A DNA stretch of 64,000 nt, taken from positions 310,001 through 374,000 of the forward strand of contig JAQYDG010000004.1 of assembly GCA_028724265.1 (NCBI GenBank), in the 5' to 3' direction. The translations under genes were made by a program, and so were the position numbers. Source of the DNA: Actinomycetaceae bacterium. Its GTDB lineage: Bacteria > Actinomycetota > Actinomycetes > Actinomycetales > Actinomycetaceae. The notes beneath the pieces are model-generated. The model ran no database searches and was not told where the DNA came from. It saw nothing but the letters and a program-made list of their open reading frames with translations. Shown here in pieces: positions 17,553-28,175 of this stretch. How positions within the stretch are numbered: the first letter of the stretch is position 1; each line of letters begins with the position of its first letter.

Positions 17553-19501
17553 TGCGGAAGGATTCGGCAACAACCGATATGATGGCTCGCCCAACAAACC
17601 AAGGTTCCCCGCGTACTTCAGGAGCACCCCCCGCTGCGGCGCTGCTGGATGTGCGCGGACTCAACGTCACGTATTCCGATGCGTCCCAGCCGACCGTTCA
17701 CGACGTGTCGTTCACCGTCGCGCCTGGAGAAAAACTGGGGATTATTGGCGCATCCGGATCAGGAAAATCCCTCTGTGTCCTGAGCCTGATCGGGTTGAAA
17801 CCCGCGCGCACCCGCGTTGAAGGCGCTGTCATTTTCTGCGGTCATACACTCAATTTGAATGACGATGTAGCGATGAGCCGAATTCGCGGCTCGCAGGTAG
17901 GCATGGTATTCCAGGAGCCACTGACCGCCTTGGATCCCACTCTGACGATTGGTACGCAGCTCGTCACAGCATTGCGCACACATGGCAACCTGAGGAGAGC
18001 ACGCGCTCGATCCGCGGCGATCAAACTCGCTGCGCTTATCGAGCTTCCCGATCCGAAACATGTGATCGACAGATATCCGTCTGAGCTTTCTGGCGGTCAG
18101 CGTCAACGGGTGGTGATCGGCATGGCCATGAGCTGCCAACCGCAGCTCGTCATCGCGGACGAGCCAACGTCTGCCCTCGATTCTGTGACGGCACGCCGCA
18201 CCTTAGATGTGATGGTGCGGTTGAGCGACCGGTTGGGATCCGCACTGATTTTCGTCACGCACGATATTGCACTCGCTGCCTCGGCATGCGATCGTATCCT
18301 CGTGATGGATCGCGGCAGTATCCTGCAAGACGATACAACAGAGCATGTTCTGGCTCATCCTGCCGAACCGTATACGCGCGATCTGATTGATGCTGCACGT
18401 GCCCAATCCACGCCTCTTGTCCGCACGCAGGATGGTACTATGCCGCTGATAACTGTGCCACTGGATACGCTGCAGGATAGTGAGCGGCAGCCTGTGCCCG
18501 TGCGGACACCGCACACGCAATCGGCCACCGGTCAGCCATCGACTGTTGGCGCATCGTCAGTAAACGGGGGACGATCAGCAACTGACACACTCGACGCAGG
18601 AGCACCCAGCATAGGCGAACCCGGCACAGGAGTACCCAGCGTAGGAGGATCCGGCACAGGCAACCACAACGCAGCGGAACGCAGCACAGCGGGATCCAGA
18701 TCCGGCACAGTGGAACCCAGTTCCGGTACGGACATGCCGGTACTACTCGCTGCGACCCACCTGAGTCTGCGCTCCTCCTCCACTGGGCACATGCGCATCG
18801 ATGACGTGAGCGTGAACATCAAGCAATCAGAGACTCTGGGAATTATCGGGTCGTCTGGTTCTGGGAAAACGACCCTGCTCAGTCTGCTAACCGGGCAAAT
18901 TGCCCCCACCAGCGGCTCCGTCACCTATGCTGGCCGACCGGTCACCGTCGGCGGCTATGGAGCAAAGCCATGGCGCCGCGATATTTCACTGGTGATGCAA
19001 GACCCTGCCTCGTCGCTGGCACCGGCAATGACGGTCTCCGCCATCGTAGCCGAACCAGTGCGTTTGCTGGAGAAACGACGAATGAGCATCGACGAGGCGA
19101 CAGAGCTGCTGGCCACTGTTGGGCTGGACTCCAGCATGCTAGCGCGGTACCCGCACGAACTCTCTGGAGGCCAGCGCCAACGGGTCGCTATCGCACGCGC
19201 CCTCGCCACGCAGCCACAAATCCTGATAGCTGACGAACCAGTCTCCGCTCTCGACGTTCTGACCCGCGAACGGCTGATCGACCTCCTGGCACGCGTCGTG
19301 TCGCTCCGTCACCTCACCCTTGTGATGGTAAGCCATGATCTTGCCTCAGTAGCACGCTTAGCTGACCGAACGATCGTTATGGATCAGGGACGCATCGTGG
19401 AGGACGCAGCGACGGCTCGCATCCTCCATCACCCCATTCATCCAGTAACACAAGCATTGGTTGCAGCTGTTCCACGGCTTGCGAGGAGCGAGGGAGTGTA
19501 G
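17552..19501 (+). CDS. Two-domain peptide ABC transporter ATPase (DppD-DppF fusion)
   Basis: 649 residues containing two complete ABC ATPase domains in one chain. First domain: Walker A GASGSGKS near residue 66, signature LSGGQRQR near 179, Walker B IADEPTSALD near 201, H-loop VTHD. Second domain: Walker A GSSGSGKT near 433, signature LSGGQRQR near 537, and IADEPVSALD. A linker of about 115 residues (290-400) is low complexity, with repeated G, T, P and S motifs such as GEPGTGVPSVGGSGTG. Known fused DppDF/OppDF enzymes energise import of peptides. It is coupled to the preceding permease by a TGATG overlap with GGAG upstream, and stops 3 bp from the convergent gdhA stop. Confidence 0.93.
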   Translation: MRKDSATTDMMARPTNQGSPRTSGAPPAAALLDVRGLNVTYSDASQPTVHDVSFTVAPGEKLGIIGASGSGKSLCVLSLIGLKPARTRVEGAVIFCGHTLNLNDDVAMSRIRGSQVGMVFQEPLTALDPTLTIGTQLVTALRTHGNLRRARARSAAIKLAALIELPDPKHVIDRYPSELSGGQRQRVVIGMAMSCQPQLVIADEPTSALDSVTARRTLDVMVRLSDRLGSALIFVTHDIALAASACDRILVMDRGSILQDDTTEHVLAHPAEPYTRDLIDAARAQSTPLVRTQDGTMPLITVPLDTLQDSERQPVPVRTPHTQSATGQPSTVGASSVNGGRSATDTLDAGAPSIGEPGTGVPSVGGSGTGNHNAAERSTAGSRSGTVEPSSGTDMPVLLAATHLSLRSSSTGHMRIDDVSVNIKQSETLGIIGSSGSGKTTLLSLLTGQIAPTSGSVTYAGRPVTVGGYGAKPWRRDISLVMQDPASSLAPAMTVSAIVAEPVRLLEKRRMSIDEATELLATVGLDSSMLARYPHELSGGQRQRVAIARALATQPQILIADEPVSALDVLTRERLIDLLARVVSLRHLTLVMVSHDLASVARLADRTIVMDQGRIVEDAATARILHHPIHPVTQALVAAVPRLARSEGV

Positions 19502-19504
19502 CGC

Positions 19505-20872
<1,368 letters not shown>

Positions 20873-20908
20873 TTACGGGACGCCACATGGCAGGTTTCCA
20901 CCCTGATT

Positions 20909-22102
20909 TTATTCTCTGTGGCTGGCAGCGCGCGCATCGTGGACACGCGAGACAAGCCAGCGTGCCACAACGCAGATTATGCCGGTGGCAACGACATCCC
21001 ACACGGTATAGCCAAGCGGCAAATCAAGCCTCATCACGCAGCGGTAGAGCACAAAACCTGCTCCCCACGTGAGGAGGTTCACCACATCGAATGCTTCGTC
21101 AATCGAATCGCGATGCATCACACAGTAGTCCACAATCAACACGGCGATCATGGGAGCAAACACGCTTCCGATCCAATACAGAAAATCAGTAATGGAATCC
21201 ATATTGAAAAGCATTGCGGCGAGGGTGCCCAGCAGCGTGACGAGGATCGCAATATATTTTCCGTTGATCCTCCGATGTAATGCTTGGGCGGAGACCCCCG
21301 AGCTGTATGCGTCGAGAAATGTGGTGGTGACCGTCGAAAAAATGATCACGAGCAAGCCGAGCGCACCCAGACCAGTACGAACCAGCATCTCGGCAATATC
21401 CGAGGTTCCAGTGAAATTCGCCATCGCAAAGCCAATCATGTACATCCAGCAGCTCACCACACCGTAGACAATCGCCGAGGCCGCACTCGCGGCGCGGGGT
21501 CGAGCAGCCACACGCGTGTAGTCGGAAATCAACGGTAGCCATGAAAGAGGCATCGCAGCTGAAAGTTCAACGGCTGCAGAAAAACTCATCGCATCACCGG
21601 ATGCACCGGCGCTGGATCCGGAGCCAACGATCTTGACGGAAATCACGAGCGTCATCACAAACAGTGCCGTCATCGCACACCAATTGATCCTGCCAAGATT
21701 CGTCAGACCGATCAGAATCCAGACGATAATCAACCCGCCGACCACAAGATCCCATACCCAAGCCGGAGCATGGAAAACACCATGAGCCGCGCTGCCAGCA
21801 TCATAAATCATGATAGAGGTCCACCCTGCCAGCTGCACAACGTTTAGCGCAGCAAAAAGTTTCCCACCGTGGTAGCCGAACGCAGCCTGAACAGTCTGCA
21901 TCGCAGAGCGCCGGGTCAGCGCACCAATCAAGCCTGCGGCAAAAAGCATTGAACACCCAATCACGTGCCCCAAAAGAATAGCCGTGAATGCCCGGGAAAA
22001 ACCAAGCGGAGCAAAGGCGGTTCCCGTCAAGATTTCTGCGACCGAGAGCCCTGCTCCGAACCAAATTAAACCGTTTTCTGCTACCGACGTGCGATGATTC
22101 AT
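20909..22102 (-). CDS. cytX: Putative hydroxymethylpyrimidine permease CytX
   Basis: 397 residues, about twelve helices, cytosine/purine (NCS1) permease family. The opening ENGLIWFGAGLSVAEILTGTAFAPLGF and the block GWTSIMIYDAGSAAHGV fit the CytX branch that is typically linked to thiamine genes. It lies downstream of thiD and thiE in one minus-strand transcription unit led by a TPP riboswitch, which supports hydroxymethylpyrimidine as the substrate and salvage as the role. The ATG has AAGGAAAAG upstream. Substrate is inferred from family and context. Confidence 0.85.
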   Translation of the reverse strand: MNHRTSVAENGLIWFGAGLSVAEILTGTAFAPLGFSRAFTAILLGHVIGCSMLFAAGLIGALTRRSAMQTVQAAFGYHGGKLFAALNVVQLAGWTSIMIYDAGSAAHGVFHAPAWVWDLVVGGLIIVWILIGLTNLGRINWCAMTALFVMTLVISVKIVGSGSSAGASGDAMSFSAAVELSAAMPLSWLPLISDYTRVAARPRAASAASAIVYGVVSCWMYMIGFAMANFTGTSDIAEMLVRTGLGALGLLVIIFSTVTTTFLDAYSSGVSAQALHRRINGKYIAILVTLLGTLAAMLFNMDSITDFLYWIGSVFAPMIAVLIVDYCVMHRDSIDEAFDVVNLLTWGAGFVLYRCVMRLDLPLGYTVWDVVATGIICVVARWLVSRVHDARAASHRE

Positions 22103-22171
22103 CGTCTTTTCCTTGTGTCTGTTCTCTATTTTTTAGGCCACGAGAGCTGCTGATGTGGATCGCTGGTTCAC

Positions 22172-23002
22172 TCAGTGCATCTGCATCCCATACTCGGTGT
22201 CCATCACTGCCCAGGCGTGATTCATCGGACCGGAGCCCGCTCCCACATCCAACCCATCGGCAAGCGCGGCGCTGACGTAGCTTTTCGCGCGCGCAACTGC
22301 GTCCGGCAGAGGAAAGCCCTTCGCCAAATTTGCCGCAATGGACGACGCGAGGGTGTCCCCCGTTCCATGCGTATTCGTCGTGTTGACCCGTACTCCGGTA
22401 AACCACTGTTCGTAGCCATCTGCCGTGACGAGAACATCGTTCGCATCCTTGCGCGCATGCCCTCCCTTGACGAGGACTGCCGTGTGATAGATTTGCGCCA
22501 ATGTGCGAGCCGCTCTCACCATGTCCGCTGCATCAGAAATCGTGGTGCCAGCAATGACCTGCGCTTCGGGAATATTAGGGGTCAGCAGGTCTGCAAGCGG
22601 AAACAGCGACGTTTTCAACGCCGCAATTGCTTCGTCTGTGATCAGCACCGCGCCTGAGGTCGCAACCATCACGGGATCCACGATCAACCACCGCGGCTGA
22701 TAGAACCGCATCCGCTCCGCAATAGTCTGCACAAGAGCCGCTGAGGAAACCATACCGACCTTCACGGCATCGGGACGAATGTCCTCGAAGACGGAGTTGA
22801 TCTGCTGGGCAAGGAACTGTTCAGGAACATCAAAAATACCTTGCACACCCAGCGTGTTTTGAGCAGTGAGCGCGGTGACGGCACTCATCGCATAGACGCC
22901 GTTGAATTCCATTGCTTTGATATCCGCCTGGAGTCCAGCGCCTCCCGAGGAATCGCTGCCTGCAATGGTCAACGCGGTTTTCATTGTGCGTTTCTTTCCC
23001 AT
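22172..23002 (-). CDS. thiD: Hydroxymethylpyrimidine/phosphomethylpyrimidine kinase
   Basis: 276 residues, ribokinase-like fold; phosphorylates HMP and HMP-P for thiamine synthesis. Motifs: TIAGSDSSGGAGLQADIKAM near the start, DPVMVATSGAVLI in the middle, the kinase motif VLVKGGHA and the catalytic anion-hole/Asp motif NTHGTGDTLASSIAANLAKG. ATG 23002 has GGGGAAG upstream; a second in-frame ATG six codons later, itself behind GGGAAAG, fits the family start better and may be used. It lies 41 bp after thiE and 69 bp before cytX in the riboswitch-controlled unit. Confidence 0.95.
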   Translation of the reverse strand: MGKKRTMKTALTIAGSDSSGGAGLQADIKAMEFNGVYAMSAVTALTAQNTLGVQGIFDVPEQFLAQQINSVFEDIRPDAVKVGMVSSAALVQTIAERMRFYQPRWLIVDPVMVATSGAVLITDEAIAALKTSLFPLADLLTPNIPEAQVIAGTTISDAADMVRAARTLAQIYHTAVLVKGGHARKDANDVLVTADGYEQWFTGVRVNTTNTHGTGDTLASSIAANLAKGFPLPDAVARAKSYVSAALADGLDVGAGSGPMNHAWAVMDTEYGMQMH

Positions 23003-23043
23003 AGTTCTTCCCCACAGTCCCCCGTGTCCTTTTCATATTCCCC

Positions 23044-23742
23044 TTATGCCTCGGGGATCATGTGCTGTACAAGGCGATCGAGTTTTCGCGCTGCAGTTGA
23101 AATATCTGGAGCCGCCATAATCGCTGAAATAACAGAGATGCCAGCAATACCGGAGTCCGCAAGAAAAGCCACATTATCAGGGGAAATACCTCCGATCGCC
23201 ACAACCGGAATCCGCACTGCGTGACAGATTTCATGCAGCGTAGAAAACGAGACAGTCGCTGCATCGTCCTTCGATGACGTGGCGAAGAGTGCACCAACGC
23301 CTAAATAGTCTGCTCCTGATTCCTGCGCGTCCAACGCTTGCTGCGGCGTCTGTGCGGACACACCGATAATCTTGTCCCGCCCCAGTACTGCACGCGCCGC
23401 ATGCACGGTTGCATCCGATTGCCCGATATGGACACCGTCCGCATCCACGCGTGCAGCCAGGTCAACATCGTCGTCAACGAGGAACGGAACACTATAGCGC
23501 CTGCACACGTCACGCACCAAGATCGCTTGCTGACGCCGCTCCTTCGGGTTCAGCGGGGCGTAGACATTCTTTTCACGAAACTGCACACACGTCACTCCAC
23601 CCTCAATGGCCTGGCGAACCACATCTGCGAGGGATCGTCCAGCAAGCCACCGAGAGTCAGTGACGAGGTACAGCCGAAGGCGGTGGCGTAGATCCAGCGG
23701 CGGAAAAACCTCCCCCGATTGACGATGAGTACTCTGATCCAT
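23044..23742 (-). CDS. thiE: Thiamine-phosphate synthase
   Basis: 232 residues from ATG 23742, a TIM-barrel enzyme joining HMP-PP and thiazole phosphate. Motifs: LYLVTDSRWL, GGVTCVQFREKN (pyrophosphate site), VPFLVDDDVDLAARVDADGVHIGQSD and the phosphate-binding end VVAIGGISPDNVAFL. The frame continues 32 codons upstream into the riboswitch region, but ATG 23742 has TGGAGA eight bases before it and fits the family start, so the longer form is rejected. First gene of thiE-thiD-cytX. No thiC, thiG, thiF or thiazole kinase is in the window, so the cell probably salvages precursors, or those genes are elsewhere. Confidence 0.94.
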   Translation of the reverse strand: MDQSTHRQSGEVFPPLDLRHRLRLYLVTDSRWLAGRSLADVVRQAIEGGVTCVQFREKNVYAPLNPKERRQQAILVRDVCRRYSVPFLVDDDVDLAARVDADGVHIGQSDATVHAARAVLGRDKIIGVSAQTPQQALDAQESGADYLGVGALFATSSKDDAATVSFSTLHEICHAVRIPVVAIGGISPDNVAFLADSGIAGISVISAIMAAPDISTAARKLDRLVQHMIPEA

Positions 23743-23852
23743 TTGGCGTCTCCATTCCACGCAGCTCGCCGTCGTGGAATTGCGTGCTCGCCCGCATGCA
23801 CCCGGCGCGTTCATCCAGCAATGCGCCACGATGTGCACCGCAGATGACTCAG

Positions 23853-23943
23853 GTCAGTTCCCTCCGGTGGCATTATCCACATCAGGTTCAAGGGTCGAAG
23901 TTGAACAAACTTCCTCTCAGTCCGCTTATGGCGAGCTCCCCGT
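23853..23943 (-). ncRNA. TPP riboswitch (THI element)
   Basis: Read on the minus strand, the conserved THI-box parts occur in order: GGGGAGC (P1/P2 start), CTGAGAGG, GACCCTTGAACCTGA, GTGGATAATGCCAC and GGAGGGAACTG. This is the standard TPP aptamer. It precedes thiE by about 110 bases. In high-GC actinobacteria such elements usually block translation by masking the SD; a clear terminator hairpin is not seen here, so translational control is the likelier mode. Confidence 0.95.
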
Positions 23944-23951
23944 CATTGGCT

Positions 23952-23957
23952 AGTATA
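23952..23957 (-). promoter_or_regulatory. -10 element of the thiamine operon
   Basis: TATACT on the minus strand lies 8-9 bases before the first conserved base of the TPP aptamer, so transcription would start right at the riboswitch. No good -35 hexamer is found 16-18 bases further upstream. Confidence 0.5.
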
Positions 23958-24209
23958 ACTCCGCTCAAGAGTCACTGATCCCGCAGCAAACGATATTGAA
24001 TGCGGCACTGATTCACATTTTTACTCGCACTATACAACAACTCATCTGATCCACAGGTACCCCACCACCGATCAGAGATCCGCATCGTATACGCACATAT
24101 GCGTGGGATAATAGGTGTATATGTGTTCTTTCGTTGTTGCGAATGCGACGAACAGACACGAGTACTGCGGCAGTGCAGACTCCTATTTCATACTGTGGAA
24201 GGAAAGAAG

Positions 24210-25841
24210 TTGGCTCATTCAGTCTATGTGACAGCCATCGAAGCTAACGCTGGCATACAAAAAACCGCGTTGGAATATATCGCATATTTGAAGAATCATG
24301 GACATCGCGTGGGTGTTTTTTTTGCACATCCCGACGGCGATATCGCAGCGCGCAACGATGCCATTGAGCTTGCACACGCGGCTGGTCAATCCGCAGACCT
24401 TTCTGCAGCATGGGGCATTTCCTATCAGGAAATCATCGACAACGAAGAGGTCGCATTCCGCACTGCCATCGAACGTTTTAATGCGTTTGCTGCCGACTAC
24501 GACACCGTTGTGATCCTTGGTAGCACAGACCACGACCCTATTCTTGCTTCCACAGTTGCACTGGACAGCCACTTCGCAAGCAATTTTGGGGCAAATGTGG
24601 TGGGTGTTCTTTCCGGAACAGATCGCAGCGCCGCCGATATTCAGATGCGCATCGCTGCAGCGTCACGCACATTCAACAGCATGCATGCTCCTCTGGTTCT
24701 CGCCGTTGTGACGGGAGCAGACAGCACCTATATGGATTCACATCCGTCACAGATCGACACAACAGCAGTATTTGCGACAGGGCATGACGTTGACTTCGCC
24801 ACGATGAGTGTCGAGGCATATAGCCGTCTCGAATCTGCCACAGAGGGGTCTGGCGTCGTCACGCCTGCGGCCTTTACAAGCCTTCTGATGGAACGAGCAC
24901 GGGCAGCACATAAGCGTATCGTGATGCCTGAATCAGACGATGAGCGCGTGCTGCAGGCTGCCCACAAGGTTCTGCGTGACGGTATTGCTGACGTGATACT
25001 GCTCGGTGATAAATCAACGATCCTTGCACGTGCTCAGCGATTAGGGCTGGATCTTGCTTCTGCAACCTTTGCCTCACCTTTGGACGCGGAATTGATCCAC
25101 AAGTATGCCACTGAATTTGCTCGTTTACGGGCGAAGAAGGGCGTTACCTACGATCAGGCTGTTGAGCAGCTGACAACGGACGTCTCCTATTTTGCGACGA
25201 TGATGGTGCAGATGGGCGATGCCGACGGAATGGTGTCGGGTGCGGTTCACACCACAGCGAACACGATTCGTCCGGCATTGCAGATCATCAAGACCAAACC
25301 CGGTACCAAACTCGTCTCAAGCGTCTTTCTGATACTGCTTGCGGATAAAGTGTGGGTTTTTGGCGACTGCGCCGTCAACGTTAACCCCACCCCCAGCCAA
25401 GTTGCTGAGATCGCAGTGTCCAGCGCTCAGACTGCCACGCAGTTCGGCATCGATCCCCGCGTTGCGATCCTCTCGTATTCAACTGGAACCTCTGGTGTTG
25501 GACCCGACGTCGATGCAGCACTGGAAGCAACGCAGATCGCTCAGCAGATTGCTCCCGATATTCCACTCGAGGGTCCTATCCAGTTCGATGCTGCCGTCTC
25601 CGAGGATGTTGCCCGCGTCAAGGCTCCACACTCGACGGTGGCCGGGAAGGCAACGGTTTTCACTTTCCCATCGCTCTCTGCGGGAAATATTGGATACAAA
25701 GCCGTCCAGCGCGCGGCCTCAGCCATCGCAGTCGGCCCCATTCTGCAAGGGCTCAATAAACCTGTGAACGATCTTTCCCGCGGCGCCTTAGTTGACGATA
25801 TCGTCAACACCGTGGCCATTACCGCTATTCAGGCGGCATAA
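24210..25841 (+). CDS. pta: Phosphate acetyltransferase, shortened N-terminal region
   Basis: 543 residues from TTG 24210; interconverts acetyl-CoA and acetyl phosphate. The C-terminal 320 residues are the PTA_PTB catalytic domain (IVMPESDDERVLQAA, MVSGAVHTTANTIRPALQIIKT, FGDCAVNVNPTPSQVAEIA, YSTGTSGVGPDVD, EGPIQFDAAV). The N-terminal 220 residues correspond to the P-loop-like domain of long Pta proteins, but the Walker A is altered to EANAGIQKTA, and the DRTGG domain that normally lies between the two parts is absent, making the protein about 150 residues shorter than E. coli Pta. TTG is chosen because GGAAGGAAAG lies just upstream and homology (SVYVTAIEA) begins there; an upstream ATG at 24099 has no SD. 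Followed after 68 bp by ackA. Confidence 0.92.
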   Translation: MAHSVYVTAIEANAGIQKTALEYIAYLKNHGHRVGVFFAHPDGDIAARNDAIELAHAAGQSADLSAAWGISYQEIIDNEEVAFRTAIERFNAFAADYDTVVILGSTDHDPILASTVALDSHFASNFGANVVGVLSGTDRSAADIQMRIAAASRTFNSMHAPLVLAVVTGADSTYMDSHPSQIDTTAVFATGHDVDFATMSVEAYSRLESATEGSGVVTPAAFTSLLMERARAAHKRIVMPESDDERVLQAAHKVLRDGIADVILLGDKSTILARAQRLGLDLASATFASPLDAELIHKYATEFARLRAKKGVTYDQAVEQLTTDVSYFATMMVQMGDADGMVSGAVHTTANTIRPALQIIKTKPGTKLVSSVFLILLADKVWVFGDCAVNVNPTPSQVAEIAVSSAQTATQFGIDPRVAILSYSTGTSGVGPDVDAALEATQIAQQIAPDIPLEGPIQFDAAVSEDVARVKAPHSTVAGKATVFTFPSLSAGNIGYKAVQRAASAIAVGPILQGLNKPVNDLSRGALVDDIVNTVAITAIQAA

Positions 25842-25909
25842 GAGCCATCAGAGCGCCGCAGTACCGTAGCATTCATGGTGAACACTCGTTAACACATTGA
25901 GGAGAATAC

Positions 25910-27088
25910 ATGTCAGTCTTCGTCATCAACTCCGGTTCGTCATCTATCAAGTATCAGCTGATCGATCCTGAGGACGGCGAGGTGATCGCGTCCGGCATCG
26001 CCGAGCGTATTGGCCAGCCGATGGGACACGTCAAACACACATACCGTGGCTCAAGCACAGAACTCGACGAGCCTATTGAAGATCACGGCGTTGGGCTCAC
26101 GCGAATTATCGACCTGTTCGATAAAGTCGGACCGGATCTTTTCGACGGGAGCGTGAAGGCTGTTGGCCACCGCGTGGTGCAAGGAGGAAAATTCTTCAAC
26201 CGTGCCGCCGTGATCGATGACGACGTCCTTCACAAAATCGAAGAGCTCGCACCGCTGGCGCCGCTACACAATCCGGCTCACCTCAAAGGGATTCGAGTCG
26301 CTAAAAAGTTATTCCCTCAACTGCCACAGGTGGCCGTGTTCGACACTGCGTTTTTCCAGGATTTGCCGTCCGAATCAGCTACTTACGCTCTCAATCGCGA
26401 AGTTGCGGAGAAATACCAGATTCGCCGCTACGGTGCACACGGCACCAGCCATCAGTATGTGTCCGGCATCGTCGCTCACATGCTTGGGCGTGACGATCTG
26501 AAACAGATCGTTCTGCATATTGGGAACGGCGCCTCCGCCTCCGCAGTCGTCAATGGCAAAGCTGTCGATACATCGATGGGCTTGACGCCGCTAGCCGGCT
26601 TGGTGATGGGTGGACGTACGGGCGATATCGATCCAGCCGTGGTTTTCCACCTGCAGCGTGTGGCGGGCATGAGTGTTGACGATATCGATCGACTGTTCAA
26701 CTTTGAAAGCGGCATGCTTGGCTTGACAGGCGAATCAGATATGCGTTCCGTGCGGGATCTTATTAACGCCGGAGACGAACATGCACGTGAAGCGATCGAC
26801 GTGTACGAGCATCGGATTATCCACTACATCGGCGCATATTGGGCTCAGATGGGCGGGCTAGATGCCATCACCTTCACAGCAGGTGTGGGCGAGAACGACG
26901 CGGACGTCCGTGCAGAGGTTGTCGAAAGGCTCTCCCCGTTTGGCATCGCGCTCGACGAAGCTAAGAATCAAGAACGCTCGTCCACGCCGCGCGTCATCTC
27001 CACCCCCGACTCCACTGTGACGGTTCTCGTGGTTCCGACGAATGAGGAGCTCGCCATCGCGCGCCAAGCGATGGAACTGTTGAGCTAG
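25910..27088 (+). CDS. ackA: Acetate kinase
   Basis: 392 residues. Converts acetyl phosphate plus ADP to acetate and ATP, the energy-yielding step with Pta. Motifs: VINSGSSSIKYQL at the N-terminus, GHRVVQGGKFF, FDTAFFQDLP, YGAHGTSHQYV, IGNGASASAVVNGKAVDTSMGLTPL and FTAGVGENDADVR. The ATG has GAGGAG nine bases upstream. It forms a two-gene unit with pta. Length is standard. Confidence 0.97.
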   Translation: MSVFVINSGSSSIKYQLIDPEDGEVIASGIAERIGQPMGHVKHTYRGSSTELDEPIEDHGVGLTRIIDLFDKVGPDLFDGSVKAVGHRVVQGGKFFNRAAVIDDDVLHKIEELAPLAPLHNPAHLKGIRVAKKLFPQLPQVAVFDTAFFQDLPSESATYALNREVAEKYQIRRYGAHGTSHQYVSGIVAHMLGRDDLKQIVLHIGNGASASAVVNGKAVDTSMGLTPLAGLVMGGRTGDIDPAVVFHLQRVAGMSVDDIDRLFNFESGMLGLTGESDMRSVRDLINAGDEHAREAIDVYEHRIIHYIGAYWAQMGGLDAITFTAGVGENDADVRAEVVERLSPFGIALDEAKNQERSSTPRVISTPDSTVTVLVVPTNEELAIARQAMELLS

Positions 27089-27202
27089 GTTGAGCTCACG
27101 CGTCTGGAAATGCGTCTAGCTTGGCGAAGGGGTGCAACGCGCGTAGGTCACAGCTTCCGTTGCCTGCAACGTGCGCGTGTTGCGCCTCAGCTACCACCGT
27201 TT

Positions 27203-28126
27203 TCAGCCGCGATTTTTCTTCGCGCGGAGTGCGTCACTCAACTGCGGAAGAACCTCGTAAAGATCCCCCACAATTCCGTAGTCAGCTTCCTTAAAAAGCG
27301 GTGCCTCTTCGTCATCGTTGATCGCAATGATCGTTGAGGCACCTGTGATGCCTGCGGTGTGCTGGATCGCACCGGAGACTCCCACCCCAACATAGATTTC
27401 GGGTGCAATCACCGCGCCGGACACGCCAACGAATTCGTCCTTGCCGATCCAGCCGTTCGGAATTGCCAGCGGCATCGTACCTGCACACTCGGCACCGAGA
27501 ACATCCGCAAGCTCCCGTGCTAAGTCCAAATCTTCTTCCGCCTCGAATCCTAGGCCAGCCACAACCACGCGCCGAGCCTGCGCGAGGCTATGATCCGTCG
27601 CAGCGTCTGGTACCTCCTGAACAACGCGAACTGACTGATACTGTACAGCCTGGTCGAGGTCTTCCAGCGTCAGGATCGGAACATCAGCTAGCACATCGCC
27701 TGCACCGTCGTCCGGTACCGCAGAGTCATCCACGATTCCTACAAGCCCATGCTGTGCATTCAGAGCTACGGTCTGAAGCAGAAGCCCACCATAGCGAACG
27801 TACTCGACGCTCCTGGGCGAAAGCGACCTGACGCCTGAGACCATCGCGCTCTGTGCAGCAAACGCAGCAGAAGCAGCCAAAGAACGCCCCGCCGGCCTGT
27901 TGGGAGCAATCAGCACGGAGCCTGCAAGGTCAAGACGGCCGTCTGCAACCGCCTGCGCAACCACAGGAGCGTATGCTTCCAGTGGCATATCAGGGGCTGC
28001 ATGGACGCGGATGCGTTCTATCCGTTCGAACTGTCCATTTTCGCCACCGGACTCGATGACGGCACGCACGAGCATCCCAATATGTGCCAAATCCTCGCCA
28101 TCGTCCAGAATAAAGAGCTTCGCCAC
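27203..28126 (-). CDS. etfA: Electron transfer flavoprotein subunit alpha
   Basis: 307 residues from GTG 28126. The C-terminal FAD domain is clear: RRVVVAGLGFEAEEDLDLA, WIGKDEFVGVSGAVIAPEIYVGVGVSGAIQH and AINDDEEAPLFKEADYGIVGDLYEVLPQL. The N-terminal domain (AKLFILDDGEDLAHIGMLV) is more divergent. The GTG is chosen because GGGGAGG lies seven bases upstream; a longer frame to 28219 overlaps etfB. It is 49 bp after etfB in one unit. EtfAB passes electrons between acyl-CoA dehydrogenases or similar flavoenzymes and the quinone pool; no partner dehydrogenase or quinone oxidoreductase is in the window. Confidence 0.92.
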   Translation of the reverse strand: MAKLFILDDGEDLAHIGMLVRAVIESGGENGQFERIERIRVHAAPDMPLEAYAPVVAQAVADGRLDLAGSVLIAPNRPAGRSLAASAAFAAQSAMVSGVRSLSPRSVEYVRYGGLLLQTVALNAQHGLVGIVDDSAVPDDGAGDVLADVPILTLEDLDQAVQYQSVRVVQEVPDAATDHSLAQARRVVVAGLGFEAEEDLDLARELADVLGAECAGTMPLAIPNGWIGKDEFVGVSGAVIAPEIYVGVGVSGAIQHTAGITGASTIIAINDDEEAPLFKEADYGIVGDLYEVLPQLSDALRAKKNRG

Positions 28127-28175
28127 TATCTGCCTCCCCACATCGAAGTTTGTTTCGAGGTTCGTTGAGCACACA

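Noticed and set aside
24080-24115. Dyad around ACGCACATATGCGT considered as a pta operator
   Set aside because: Short and imperfect, with no linked regulator; only the approximate promoter region of pta can be stated.
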